Assembly (NCBI GenBank): GCA_964347975.1
Contig: CAYGAY010000012.1
Location: 1-64,000 of the forward strand
Source: Bin87 sp964347975
Lineage (GTDB): Bacteria > Chloroflexota > Dehalococcoidia > Lucifugimonadales > UBA3495
Reading direction: 5' to 3'
Length of the DNA: 64,000 nt
Shown: one piece after another, positions 43,283-52,320 of the stretch
Position numbering within the stretch: position 1 is the stretch's first letter
How the letters are laid out: every line of letters starts with the position of its first letter
Program-made: the position numbers and the translations under genes
The notes under the pieces: model-generated
What the model was told of the DNA's origin: nothing
Databases searched by the model: none
Seen by the model: only the letters and a program-made list of their open reading frames with translations

Positions 43283-44200
43283 CTAGTAACGGATCCGGGG
43301 GTTCAGGTAGGCGTACATAACGTCAACAACCAGGTTGATGAAGATGTAGAACGCGGCGAACAGGATGACGATGCTCTGGATCACCGGGAAGTCACGGTTA
43401 CGGATGGCGTCGATGGCCAGATTGCCCAGGCCCGGCCAGACGAATATCGTCTCTATGACCACCGAACCGGTGAGCAGCACCGCACCGATCAAGCCCATGT
43501 AGGTGAAAGGAACGATCAGCGCGTTGCGGAAGCAGTGTTTCCAGATTACCTTCCGTTCCGGCATCCCCTTGATCCGCGCCAGCTTCACGTACTCGGTGTC
43601 CAGCACTTCCAGCATGGACGAGCGGGTGAGCCTCATTACCGCGGCGACATTGTAGTAGCCCAGCGCTATGCCGGGCAGGATTATAGATTTAAACCCGTCT
43701 GCGCCCGAGGTTGGCAACCACCCCAACAGTACCGCGAACACCCACATCAGTATGAGACCGATTGCAAAGGATGGCGCAGACTGTCCAATTAGCGCAACAA
43801 TTTTGCCGGCCCAGTCGAATGCCGTGTCTTTCTTCACTGCTACCAGAACCCCGATGGGCAAAGCGATAGCCGCGCTGATCGTCCAAGCGAAAGCCGCCAG
43901 GTAAATGGTGTTGGGCAGGCTTCCGGCGATCAACCTGGTGATAGGTACGCCGCCATAGGCCCAAGCCTCGCCGAAGTCGCCGGTAACGAAATTGCCGATG
44001 TAGCGGGCATACTGGACATAAATAGGTTGGTCCAGTCCCCATTTTTCACGGATCTGCTCAACCACCTTTGGACTGGCGTCCTCCGGCAGCAGGATGGCTA
44101 CCGGGTCGCCAGTAACGCGAGCCAGGGCGAATACTACGGCGCTGATGACCAGTAGCGCGATGATGGACTGGATCACACGCAAAAAGATAAAACGCTGCAT
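43283..44200 (-). CDS. oligopeptide-type ABC permease, DppB/OppB-like
   Basis: 305 residues, six predicted helices. The N-terminal helix IIALLVISAVVFALARVTGDP and LLPEDASPKVVEQIREKWGLDQPIYVQY are OppB hallmarks, and the coupling loop is KLARIKGMPERKVIWKHCFRNALI. Ends AYLNPRIRY, a typical DppB C-terminus. It is downstream of the binding-protein gene at 44281-46173 across a hairpin (44244-44267) and 39 bases upstream of the DppC-like gene. Confidence 0.9.
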   Translation of the reverse strand: MQRFIFLRVIQSIIALLVISAVVFALARVTGDPVAILLPEDASPKVVEQIREKWGLDQPIYVQYARYIGNFVTGDFGEAWAYGGVPITRLIAGSLPNTIYLAAFAWTISAAIALPIGVLVAVKKDTAFDWAGKIVALIGQSAPSFAIGLILMWVFAVLLGWLPTSGADGFKSIILPGIALGYYNVAAVMRLTRSSMLEVLDTEYVKLARIKGMPERKVIWKHCFRNALIVPFTYMGLIGAVLLTGSVVIETIFVWPGLGNLAIDAIRNRDFPVIQSIVILFAAFYIFINLVVDVMYAYLNPRIRY

Positions 44201-44243
44201 GGGATGACCTTCGCCGTCAGGAACGTTTCACGGTGTTTCATGA

Positions 44244-44267
44244 AGGGGCGACCTACCGGTCGCCCCT
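44244..44267 (-). terminator. hairpin between binding protein and permease genes
   Basis: A perfect ten-base-pair stem (AGGGGCGACC with GGTCGCCCCT) and a four-base loop, 14 bases past the stop of the binding-protein gene. There is no T-tract. Such hairpins often lower permease expression relative to the binding protein, so partial termination or 3'-end protection is likely. Confidence 0.55.
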
Positions 44268-44280
44268 CAACTGCTCTGCT

Positions 44281-46173
44281 CTACTTGCGAACCACCCTGG
44301 TGTACTCGTGGCCCTTCATCCCGCCGAAGTAGCTGTTGTTCACCGAGTACTCGGCGATGACCTCAGGGTTGATGCCGAACTCGGCGAATAGGAACCCCAG
44401 GGGCATCGTGGCGTTCTGCTCGTACATGAACTGCCCCGCTTCCTTCATCAGATTCAGGCGTTCCTCGTCGTCCACGCTGCTCTGCCACCGGCTGAACAGG
44501 TCTTCGGTGAAGGGGTCTTCGTACATGTACACCGCGCCGGCCAGCGCCGGGCTGACGAAATACACCCGCATATTGCGGCCCGCCGGCCAGAAGCCGGTGC
44601 GGTGCGTCCACAGCACGCCGTTCATCTCCCGGGCCTTGTAGCGCGTGCGGATGGGCTGGAACTCACCAATCTGCGCGTCAACCGTGAAGCCGACGTCTTC
44701 CAACCAGGAGATCATCGGAACGGCGATCTCGGTCAACTCCGGCACGCCCACCAGCTTGCCGGCCATGAACTCAATGCTGGGGCCCGAATCTTCCCCGTAG
44801 CCTGCTTCGGACAGCAGTTCCCTGGCCAGGTCGGGGTTGTATTCCGGAATCTCCCAGGCTGAATCATAGGACGGGTCCGTGGGATGCCAGCCGGTGTTGG
44901 CCATCAGTTCCATCTTATTGTCGAAGAACGCTTCGTTGAGGGCGTCCCGGTCGATGGCGTGGTTCATGGCCCGGCGCACCAGCACGTTGGTGTTGGGGTC
45001 ATTGGGGTCGAACCGGTCTTCCAGGTACTGTCCGCCGATGCCGATCCAGACCATGAAGGCCGGCAGAGTGCTCTGAGTGATGGCATACCCCGCGTCGATG
45101 ATCTCTCCCTGGAGTTCGCGGGGAATCTCGGCGATGTCGGCTTCCCCGGCGCGGAGCATGGCTACGCGGGTCAGGTCTTCCTCGGCGAAGAAGAAGGTGA
45201 GGGTGTCGAAGTCGGGATTGACCCGCCAGTGTTCGTCAAAGGCGCGCTCGTACTCCAGCTTCGCGCCCTGCTGATAGCTGACGTGCCGCCAGGGCCCGGT
45301 GCCTATCGGGTTGGCCGCATAGGCTTCTTCACCGTTCTTTTCCCAGTAATCCAGGCTGTAGATCAGCGGGTCGGTGGTGGCTTCCGAGGCGTAGAAGGGG
45401 ATCCACAGCTCGGGCCGGTTCATGTTCCAGACCATCTCGCTGTCACTCACCTCGGTAACAGTGGCCGCCTTGCCCATTTCCTCGAGTTCCCAACTGCGTT
45501 GTTCGCCTTCGGGCCCCAGGATCTGGTGCCAGAAGTCGCCGAAACCAGTCTTGGCTTCCGGGTGCGACCACAACTGGAAGCTGAACACGAAGTCCGACAC
45601 GCCGAAGGTGTCCTCGCCGTGGTGGAAGGGGACATTCTCCCGCAGTTTTATTGTCCATTCCGTTCCATCGGGAGAAACCGACCAAGTCTCCGCAAGCATG
45701 GGGCGCGCTTCCCAGGTTTGGTAATCCCTCTGGAACAGCGCTTCCTGCATCGGTTGCAGGATGCCCTGGTTGGTTCCGCCCACGCGCCAGCCCAGGAGGT
45801 TCTCGGCATAAGGCGGGGTGATGGCGACGCGCAGGTCCGCCTGCACGGGTTCGCCCAGCGTGGTTTCCGGTACGGCCGTGGCCGCAGGAGCGGCGGTAGG
45901 CGCGGCTCCGCCGGCGGCCCGGTCGCTCATGCCGGCCGGTTGGGCCAATGCCGCAGTGGCGGGGGGTTCTGCCGGGGCCGCCGCTGCCGGCGCCGCGGTA
46001 GCCGCCGCAGGTTGTTGCGGCTGCGCCGGCTGCTGCTGTGCCTGGGCGCCGCTGGCCGGAGCGGCCGGCGCCGCCGCTTCCTGTTCCGCCGGAGCGCCGC
46101 AGGCGATGGCAACTGTCAAAGCTAACGTCATGGCTGCGAATATCGTCGTTCTAATGGAAAAGGCTTTTGACAT
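44281..46173 (-). CDS. family-5 ABC substrate-binding lipoprotein, copy 1
   Basis: 630 residues from ATG 46173. Signal peptide with lipobox VAIAC followed by GAPAEQE; a Pro/Ala/Gln-rich tether to about residue 110 leads into the DppA/OppA-type fold (SBP_bac_5): DLRVAITPPYAENLLGWRVG, NVPFHHGEDTFGVSDFVFSF, GTGPWRHVSYQQGAKLEY and GFLFAEFGINPEVIAEYSVN. Extracytoplasmic receptor for peptides or other solutes. Two paralogues lie upstream. It has its own consensus promoter and precedes the permease genes. Confidence 0.93.
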   Translation of the reverse strand: MSKAFSIRTTIFAAMTLALTVAIACGAPAEQEAAAPAAPASGAQAQQQPAQPQQPAAATAAPAAAAPAEPPATAALAQPAGMSDRAAGGAAPTAAPAATAVPETTLGEPVQADLRVAITPPYAENLLGWRVGGTNQGILQPMQEALFQRDYQTWEARPMLAETWSVSPDGTEWTIKLRENVPFHHGEDTFGVSDFVFSFQLWSHPEAKTGFGDFWHQILGPEGEQRSWELEEMGKAATVTEVSDSEMVWNMNRPELWIPFYASEATTDPLIYSLDYWEKNGEEAYAANPIGTGPWRHVSYQQGAKLEYERAFDEHWRVNPDFDTLTFFFAEEDLTRVAMLRAGEADIAEIPRELQGEIIDAGYAITQSTLPAFMVWIGIGGQYLEDRFDPNDPNTNVLVRRAMNHAIDRDALNEAFFDNKMELMANTGWHPTDPSYDSAWEIPEYNPDLARELLSEAGYGEDSGPSIEFMAGKLVGVPELTEIAVPMISWLEDVGFTVDAQIGEFQPIRTRYKAREMNGVLWTHRTGFWPAGRNMRVYFVSPALAGAVYMYEDPFTEDLFSRWQSSVDDEERLNLMKEAGQFMYEQNATMPLGFLFAEFGINPEVIAEYSVNNSYFGGMKGHEYTRVVRK

Positions 46174-46262
46174 TCTGTCTCCTCTTGCCCCATCGTATCT
46201 GTCGATAAAATTGGGCATACTGCATTTGTCAAACGGCGGCTGCCGTTCGATTCGTGCGGGAG

Positions 46263-46291
46263 AATGTACTCAAAAGCCATGTTGATGTCAA
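46263..46291 (-). promoter_or_regulatory. sigma-70 promoter of binding-protein copy 1
   Basis: On the minus strand: TTGACA (46291-46286), 17-base spacer, TACATT (46268-46263). The spacer sequence and -10 are almost the same as those of copy 2, TGRCTTTTRAG then TACATT. It lies about 90 bases upstream of the ATG. This fits promoter duplication together with the gene. Confidence 0.75.
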
Positions 46292-46521
46292 ACGGACTCA
46301 CCGCAAAAATTAGCCGTCGAGACGAATGATAAACGAATAGTACCTGCAATGTATCGCATACGTTACCGTTTATCGTCAAAAATGCTCAAGTATATGTTGT
46401 GAACCGATACTAATAGCGATAAACTGACCGGTTACGGTGATGCGAGAGACCCCGCATCACCGCAATCGGGTTTGCCTTCGGGCTGACGAATACACCCGGT
46501 CGTTCCCGACCAGTCGGCGGC
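46292..46521. other. A+T-rich spacer between binding-protein copies 1 and 2
   Basis: No gene. The 348-base gap contains the copy 1 promoter near its left part and A+T-richer DNA (46300-46440), with a possible GATGCGAGAGA / CCCGCATC-type inverted repeat around 46438-46466 that could end transcripts of copy 2. I see no further recognisable sites. Confidence 0.4.
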
Positions 46522-48417
46522 TTACTTGCGAACCACCCTGGTGTACTCGTGGCCCTTCATCCCGCCGAAGTAGCTGTTGTTCACCGAATACTCGGCAATG
46601 ACCTCGGGGTTGATGCCGAACTCGGCAAACAGGAACCCCAGGGGCATCGTGGCGTTCTGCTCGTACATGAACTGGCCCACCTCACGCATGAGCTGCTCCC
46701 GTTCTGTAGCGTTCACGCTGGATTTCCAATTGTCGTACTGCTCTTCCACGTAGGGGTCTTCGAACATGTACACCGCGCCCTGCTGGTTCGGGCTGACGAA
46801 ATACACGCGCACGTTTCGGCCCGCCGGCCAGAAGCCGGTGCGGTGCGTCCATAGCGTGCTGTTCATCTCCCTGGCCTTGTAGCGCGTGCGGATAGGCTGG
46901 AACTCGCCGATCTGAGCGTCAACCTGGAAACCCACCTCCTCCAGCCAGGAGATGATCGGCACCGCGATTTCGGTCAGCTCGGGCACGCCCACCAGCTTGC
47001 CGGACATGAACTCTATGGACGGGCCGGAGCCTTCGGCATAGCCGGCTTCCTGCAACAGCTGCTGCGACAGATCCGGGTTGTATTCGGGAATTTCCCAGGT
47101 CGGGTCGTAGGTCGGGTCCGTGGGGTGCCATCCGGTGTTCGCCATCAGTTCCATCTTGTTGTCGAAGAAGGCTTCGTTGATGGCGTTGCGGTCGATGGCG
47201 TGGTTCATGGCCCGGCGCACCAGCACGTTGGTGCTGGGGTCGTTGGGGTTCCGCTTGTCTTCCAGGTACTGGCCGCCGATGCCTACCCAGACCATGAAGG
47301 CCGGCAGCGTGCTTTGCGTGATGGCATACCCCGCGTCGATTATCTCACCCTGGAGTTCCCGCGGTATCTCCGCGATGTCAGCCTCGCCGGCGCGCAGCAT
47401 GGCCACGCGGGTCAGGTCTTCCTCGGCGAAGAAGAAGGTCAGCGTCTCGAAGTCGGGCGTAATGCGCCAGTGCTCGTAGGGAACGCGCTCGTACTCCAGC
47501 TTTGCGCCCTGTTGATAGCTGATGTGCTGCCAAGGGCCGGTTCCCACCGGATTTTCCGCGTACACCTCCTCGCCGTTCTTTTCCCAGTAGTCCAGGCTGT
47601 AGATGAGGGGGTCGGTGGTCGCGTCGGAAAACCAGAATGGCACCCACAGTTCCGGCCGGTTCATGTTCCAGATCATCTCGCTGTCCGAAACTTCCTCCAC
47701 GGCCGCGGTGGCGCCCCAGGTATCAATCTCAAAGCTGCGCTGCTCCCCCTCCGGCCCCAGAAGTTCATGGAACCAGTCGGTGGCCCCTTTGCCCTCGGGA
47801 TGGGACCAGAGCTGCCAGCTGAACACGAAGTCGGACACGCCGAAGGTATCCTCGCCGTGGTGGTACGGTACGCCCTCCCGCAGCTGGAAGTGCCACTGTT
47901 TGCCGTCTTCCGAGACTTCCCACTCGGTCACCAGCATTCCTTTGGCTTCCCAGGTTATGTAATCACGCTGAAACAACTGCTCCTGCATCGGCTGCAACAT
48001 CCCCTGGTTGGTGCCGCCCACCCGCCAGCCCAACAGGTTCTCGGCGTAGGGCGGCGTGATGGCGACGCGCAGGTCGGCCTGTACTGGCGCTCCCGCCGTC
48101 TGCTCCGGTACCGGCGTGGCCGTGGGAGCAGCCGTGGGAGCGGCTCCGCCGGCCTTGGTGTCGGCCATTCCGCTGGGCAGCGCCAGCGTGGGCTTTGCCT
48201 CAGCCTGAGCCTGGGCGGGCGGGGAGGCGGGTTGCTGAGCGGCCGGCTGTTGCGCCGCCGGTTGAGATTGGGCCGCGGGCTGCTGTTGTTGGCTGGCAGC
48301 CGGGGCAGCCGGCGCGGCCGGCTGTTGTTCTGCCGGAGCGCCGCAGCCCAGCGCTGCCAGCAGAGCGAGGGACAGCGCCCCGAATATCAAGGTCCGTATG
48401 GAAATGGCTTTTGACAT
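46522..48417 (-). CDS. family-5 ABC substrate-binding lipoprotein, copy 2
   Basis: 631 residues. Lipobox AALGC, then a Gln/Pro/Ala-rich linker to about residue 110 and the SBP_bac_5 fold (VSDFVFSWQLWSHPEGKG, GTGPWQHISYQQGAKLEYER). The last 40 residues (PLGFLFAEFGINPEVIAEYS...GHEYTRVVRK) are the same as copy 1, and at DNA level the ends are nearly identical while central parts diverge. A dedicated promoter lies upstream. Probably an alternative receptor for the same permeases. Confidence 0.93.
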   Translation of the reverse strand: MSKAISIRTLIFGALSLALLAALGCGAPAEQQPAAPAAPAASQQQQPAAQSQPAAQQPAAQQPASPPAQAQAEAKPTLALPSGMADTKAGGAAPTAAPTATPVPEQTAGAPVQADLRVAITPPYAENLLGWRVGGTNQGMLQPMQEQLFQRDYITWEAKGMLVTEWEVSEDGKQWHFQLREGVPYHHGEDTFGVSDFVFSWQLWSHPEGKGATDWFHELLGPEGEQRSFEIDTWGATAAVEEVSDSEMIWNMNRPELWVPFWFSDATTDPLIYSLDYWEKNGEEVYAENPVGTGPWQHISYQQGAKLEYERVPYEHWRITPDFETLTFFFAEEDLTRVAMLRAGEADIAEIPRELQGEIIDAGYAITQSTLPAFMVWVGIGGQYLEDKRNPNDPSTNVLVRRAMNHAIDRNAINEAFFDNKMELMANTGWHPTDPTYDPTWEIPEYNPDLSQQLLQEAGYAEGSGPSIEFMSGKLVGVPELTEIAVPIISWLEEVGFQVDAQIGEFQPIRTRYKAREMNSTLWTHRTGFWPAGRNVRVYFVSPNQQGAVYMFEDPYVEEQYDNWKSSVNATEREQLMREVGQFMYEQNATMPLGFLFAEFGINPEVIAEYSVNNSYFGGMKGHEYTRVVRK

Positions 48418-48507
48418 CCTTTCTCACCTCAGCGCAGGCGATCCGCCGAGCGCGATTTGCTGCGACGCATCCATCAATCGAGCAGCGACGTTTCGCGTGT
48501 CTGACGA

Positions 48508-48536
48508 AATGTACTTAAAAGTCACTTCATTGTCAA
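48508..48536 (-). promoter_or_regulatory. sigma-70 promoter of binding-protein copy 2
   Basis: Minus strand TTGACA (48536-48531), 17-base spacer, TACATT (48513-48508), about 90 bases before the ATG. Spacer agrees with the copy 1 promoter at 15 of 17 positions nearest the -10. Confidence 0.75.
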
Positions 48537-48770
48537 CTGGTTCAGTTATAATAATTGCTAATACTAACGGACTATAACTATTGCTGCCTGTTTATATGGT
48601 CTATAACGTCCCGACATTCCTCCACGCACAGTATCGATATCAATGCGTCATTTGCGAAATTCATGAACAATAACGATAACGGCGGCGCGATAAAATTTCT
48701 TATCGCGCCACCCCTTGGCCAACCAATGACGGCCCACGTCCCATGGCGTTTCGTCCGATGAAGCGCCGGC
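48537..48770. other. A+T-rich spacer between binding-protein copies 2 and 3
   Basis: No gene. Upstream of the copy 2 promoter lies A+T-rich sequence (48540-48610) with repeated TATAA/TAATA words that may bind regulators. GCGATAAAATTTCTTATCGC-like dyad symmetry at about 48688-48707 could be a terminator for copy 3 or an operator. Confidence 0.4.
48688..48707. promoter_or_regulatory. dyad GCGATAA...TTATCGC after binding-protein copy 3
   Basis: GCGATAA (48688 onward) and TTATCGC are perfect inverse repeats separated by about six A/T-rich bases. It lies about 65 bases past the stop of copy 3. As a hairpin it has an A/T-rich loop; as DNA it resembles an operator. Function not determined. Confidence 0.35.
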
Positions 48771-50666
48771 TTACTGGCGTACAACCCTGGTGTACTCGTG
48801 GCCCTTCATCCCGCCGAAGTAGCTGTTGTTCACCGAGTACTCGGCGATGACTTCAGGGTTGATGCCGAACTCGGCAAACAGGAACCCCAGGGGCATGGTG
48901 GCGGACTGTTCGTACATATACTGTCCTGCCTGGCGCATCAGACCCAAACGCTCTGTCTCGTCCACGCTGTTTTGCCACTGGTCGAACAGCTCTTCAGTCA
49001 CCGGGTCCTCCAGCATGAACACGCCGCCGTCCAGCGCCGGGCTAACGAAATACGCTCGCATATTGCGACCGGCGGGCCAGAAGCCGGTGCGGTGGGTCCA
49101 GAGGACGCCGTTCATCTCCCGGGCCTTGTAGCGCGTGCGGATGGGCTGGAACTCGCCGATCTGGGCGTCAACCTGGAAACCCACCTCCTCCAGCCACGAG
49201 ATGATGGGCACGGCGATTTCCGTCAGCTCGGGCACGCCCACCAGCTTGCCGGCCATGAACTCGATCTTGGGACCGTTGCCTTCCGCATAACCCGCCTCCG
49301 CCAGCAGTTGCCGGGCCATGTCGGGGTCGTAAGCCGGTATCGCCCAGGACGGGTCGTAAGTTGGGTCCGTAGGATGCCAGCCGGTGTTGGCCATCAGCTC
49401 CATCTTATTGTCAAAGAAAGCCTCGTTGATTGCGTTCCGGTCAATGGCGTGGTTCATCGCCTTCCGCACCAGGATGTTGGTGTTGGGGTCGTTAGGGTCC
49501 CGTGCGTCCTCCAGGTACTGGCCGCCGATGGCGATCCAGACCATGAAGGCCGGCAGCGTGCTTTGCGTGATGGCATACCCCGCGTCGATGATCTCACCCT
49601 GGAGTTCCCGCGGAATCTCCGCGATGTCGGCCTCGCCGGCCCGCAGCATCGCCACGCGGGTCAGGTCCTCCTCGGCGAAGAAGAAAGTCAGCGTCTCAAA
49701 GTCGGGATTGACCCGCCAATGCTCCTCAAATGCCCGCTCGTACTCCAGCTTCGCTCCCTGCTGGTAGCTGACGTGCCGCCAGGGGCCGGTGCCCACCGGG
49801 TTCTGCGCGTAGGCGTCCTCGCCGTTCTCCTGCCAGTACTGTAGGCTGTAGATCAGCGGGTCGGTGACCGTGTCGGAAGCGTAGAAGGGAACCCACAGTT
49901 CCGGACGGTTCAGGTGCCAGATCATTTCGCTGTCGCTGATCTCTTCCACGGCGTTCGTCGCGCCCAGGGTGTCCACGTCCCAGCTGTGCTTGTCGTCTCC
50001 CGGTCCCAACATGGTATTCCACAGCGGCCCCCAGCCGGTTTTTGCTTCAGGGTGTGTCCAGAGTTGCCAACTGAACACGAAATCGGACACGCCGAAGGTA
50101 TCCGCGCCGCCGTGGAAAGGCACGTTTTCGCGCAGCTTGATGGTCCACGTCTTGCCGTCGGGCGAAACCGACCAGTCAGTGGCCAGCATCGCCTGCGCCT
50201 CCCACGTCTCGTAATGACGCTGGAACAGCTGCTCCTGCATCGGCTGCAGGATGCCCTGATTGGTGCCGCCCACCCGCCAGCCCAGCAGGTTCTCGGCATA
50301 AGGCGGAGTGATCGCGACACGGAGGTCAGCCTGCACCGGCTCACCGGTGGTTTCCGCTTTGGGTGCCGCCGGCTCGGGGGCCGCGGTGGGAGCAGCCCGA
50401 CCGACCTTGGTGTCCGCCATGCCGGCAGGTTGCGCCAATGTCGGTTTGGCTGGCGCTTGGGCGGCTGGCACTTGGGTTGCCGCCGGTTGCTGGGGTGCCG
50501 CCGGTTGTGGAGCGGTCTGCGCCTGGGCCGCTGGCTGCTGCTCTGCCCCGGCCGGAGCGCCGGGAGCCTGTTGTTCCGCGGGGGCGCCACAAGCTACCGC
50601 TGCCAACATACCCACAACGAGTAGCCCGCAAATTGCCGTGCGCAACGTGACGAATTGCTGCAACAT
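48771..50666 (-). CDS. family-5 ABC substrate-binding lipoprotein, copy 3
   Basis: 631 residues from ATG 50666, preceded by GGGAGGGAG; an ATG 33 bases upstream is less well placed. Lipobox LAAVAC, a Pro/Ala/Gln linker, then the SBP_bac_5 fold with VSDFVFSWQLWTHPEAKTG and GTGPWRHVSYQQGAKLEYER. The C-terminal 40 residues match copies 1 and 2, ending RVVRQ. It is the most upstream gene of the locus and has its own promoter. Confidence 0.93.
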   Translation of the reverse strand: MLQQFVTLRTAICGLLVVGMLAAVACGAPAEQQAPGAPAGAEQQPAAQAQTAPQPAAPQQPAATQVPAAQAPAKPTLAQPAGMADTKVGRAAPTAAPEPAAPKAETTGEPVQADLRVAITPPYAENLLGWRVGGTNQGILQPMQEQLFQRHYETWEAQAMLATDWSVSPDGKTWTIKLRENVPFHGGADTFGVSDFVFSWQLWTHPEAKTGWGPLWNTMLGPGDDKHSWDVDTLGATNAVEEISDSEMIWHLNRPELWVPFYASDTVTDPLIYSLQYWQENGEDAYAQNPVGTGPWRHVSYQQGAKLEYERAFEEHWRVNPDFETLTFFFAEEDLTRVAMLRAGEADIAEIPRELQGEIIDAGYAITQSTLPAFMVWIAIGGQYLEDARDPNDPNTNILVRKAMNHAIDRNAINEAFFDNKMELMANTGWHPTDPTYDPSWAIPAYDPDMARQLLAEAGYAEGNGPKIEFMAGKLVGVPELTEIAVPIISWLEEVGFQVDAQIGEFQPIRTRYKAREMNGVLWTHRTGFWPAGRNMRAYFVSPALDGGVFMLEDPVTEELFDQWQNSVDETERLGLMRQAGQYMYEQSATMPLGFLFAEFGINPEVIAEYSVNNSYFGGMKGHEYTRVVRQ

Positions 50667-50743
50667 AATCTCCCTCCCATCCGGCAAACGAAATAACATC
50701 GTTGACGGTGACGAAAAATATCGAGCCGCGCCATTGACTGCCG

Positions 50744-50773
50744 AATATAGGCTATTACGCGCCTATATGTCAA
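50744..50773 (-). promoter_or_regulatory. sigma-70 promoter of binding-protein copy 3
   Basis: Minus strand TTGACA (50773-50768), 18-base spacer, TATATT (50749-50744), about 78 bases before the ATG. The spacer does not resemble that of copies 1 and 2, so this copy may be regulated separately. Confidence 0.7.
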
Positions 50774-50974
50774 ACGGATTTCGGATATACACCGAGTTTA
50801 TGCAACGTATTATGTAGTTTGATAGTCATTGCCGACGAATATCGTATCCAGGAGCGCGGACGGTGATGAAGCGGGGTACAAAGGCAGGGTCGAAGGTGGC
50901 GTATCCAAGCCAAATCCGTTATTCTGTGCCCACTTCGTACCAATAGACTGAGAAATGCCGGGAGGGTTTTCGCC

Positions 50975-51562
50975 ATGACCACCACCGCCACCGCTGACGA
51001 CCTTTGCACCATCGTCCAGGAGCCCAGCCGGTTCAACGACGAGTTTGGCGAGATGAGCCTGCGCGCCAAGGTCAAGGTCAAGGGGGAGATGTCCGAGTTC
51101 GTGCAGAAGTTCATCCAGGCTTCGCCCTTCGTGGTGATGGCCTCGTCCGACCCGGAGGGAAACTGCGACGCGTCGCCCAAGGGCGGGAAGCCGGGTTTCG
51201 TGAAAGTGATTGACAGCACGCGCCTGCTGATGCCCGACGTGGCCGGAAACCGACTGTTCCAGTCCTACCAGAACATGGACTCCAACCCCCACGTGGGCCT
51301 GCTGTTCATGATTCCGGGCGTCAACGACACCGTCCGCGTCAACGGCGCCGTCACCATCGTGAGCAAGGAGGAGTTGGAGCGGCAGAAGGTGGAATTGGAA
51401 CTCTACTGGACGGACGACAATTCCAAGCACTTGCAGGGCATCATCATCAACGTCGAGGAATCCTACGGCCACTGCCCCCGGGCCTACAACTTCGCCAAGC
51501 TGTGGGACACCGACCAGATTGCGGAGAACCAGACCAACCGGCCGATACCCCTGCGGCCTTAA
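50975..51562 (+). CDS. MSMEG_1061-type FMN-dependent PPOX-fold protein
   Basis: 195 residues, a pyridoxamine-phosphate-oxidase-like split barrel. FIQASPFVVMASSDPEGNCDASPKGGKPGFV is the flavin-contacting part, with VAGNRLFQSYQNMDSNPHVGLLFMIPG and VNGAVTIV. HCPRAYNFAKLWD near the C-terminus matches the MSMEG_1061 subgroup. GGGAGGG precedes the ATG. The role is not known; relatives bind FMN or F420. The 308-base region upstream holds only the copy 3 promoter and A+T-rich DNA. Confidence 0.85.
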   Translation: MTTTATADDLCTIVQEPSRFNDEFGEMSLRAKVKVKGEMSEFVQKFIQASPFVVMASSDPEGNCDASPKGGKPGFVKVIDSTRLLMPDVAGNRLFQSYQNMDSNPHVGLLFMIPGVNDTVRVNGAVTIVSKEELERQKVELELYWTDDNSKHLQGIIINVEESYGHCPRAYNFAKLWDTDQIAENQTNRPIPLRP

Positions 51563-51590
51563 CTCCGGACGCCCACGGCAGGTTTCCACA

Positions 51591-51620
51591 GGGGCGAATA
51601 GTCATTCGCCCCCACCTTTT
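51591..51620 (+). terminator. intrinsic terminator after the PPOX gene
   Basis: GGGGCGAAT (51591-51599) pairs with ATTCGCCCC (51604-51612), four-base loop, followed by CACC and TTTT. Nearly the same hairpin as at 33413-33444; both belong to a repeated palindromic family. It sits between convergent genes. Confidence 0.7.
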
Positions 51621-52320
51621 ACAAAGGGAGGCCGGTCGCTATCCGGAACATGAACAGCGCCGGCGGCAACAATATCTGGCCCAACAGGTTGATGCCGAAG
51701 GCGTAGCTCAGCGCCAGGTTGACTCCGACCAGACCAATCAGGGGGATCCAGCCGTAGCGTTCGAACTGTAGGTAGGGTTCGTACAGCGATCGAGGGAGTA
51801 GGCCGCCCAGGACTTTGCTGCCGTCCAGCGGGGGCAGGGGTATCAGGTTGAAAATGCCCAAAATGAGATTGAAGAAGATGGCGAGAAAGGCGGCAAAACC
51901 CACGACCTCGGCGATCCCCGATATGAATGCAGTACTCGTCACCGCCGGCAGCAGGTCGAAGCGGAAGACCAGGCCCAGCAGAAACGCCAGCGCGAAGTTG
52001 GATAACGGCCCCGCGAAAGCCACCCACGACATCCCCAGGCGACCGTGCCGCAGGTTGTGGGGATCAACCTGCACCGGCTTGGCCCAGCCGAACCCCACCA
52101 CCAGCAAGAGCAGGAACCCGAGCAGGTCGATGTGCTTGATCGGATTGAAGGTCAGCCGCCCCATGCGGCGGGCCGTATCATCGCCCTCCATGTGGGAGGT
52201 CAGGGCGTGGCTGAACTCGTGGACGGTGAAGCCGATCACCAGCCCGAGCAGCCCGATGCCGATGACCAGGATAAAGGAGACCGGGTTGTCCCGGAGCAGG
52301 TCGAGGCTCTGGAGTATCAC
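51619..52320 (-). CDS. site-2 protease family (M50) intramembrane metalloprotease
   Basis: 233 residues with a GTG start that overlaps the preceding stop by four bases (GTGA). Five or six membrane helices. TVHEFSHALTSHMEGD carries the HExxH zinc motif, and NLIPLPPLDGSKVL supplies the third ligand region (LDG). Small SREBP-like peptidases of this type (YwhC/FtsH-interacting group) cleave membrane proteins; the substrate is unknown. Co-translated with the hypothetical gene upstream. Confidence 0.88.
   Translation of the reverse strand: MILQSLDLLRDNPVSFILVIGIGLLGLVIGFTVHEFSHALTSHMEGDDTARRMGRLTFNPIKHIDLLGFLLLLVVGFGWAKPVQVDPHNLRHGRLGMSWVAFAGPLSNFALAFLLGLVFRFDLLPAVTSTAFISGIAEVVGFAAFLAIFFNLILGIFNLIPLPPLDGSKVLGGLLPRSLYEPYLQFERYGWIPLIGLVGVNLALSYAFGINLLGQILLPPALFMFRIATGLPL

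Noticed and set aside
44884..46125. 413-residue antisense frame over binding-protein copy 1, with similar frames over copies 2 and 3
   Set aside because: Their mutual similarity only reflects the similarity of the sense paralogues; no motifs or ribosome-binding sites.
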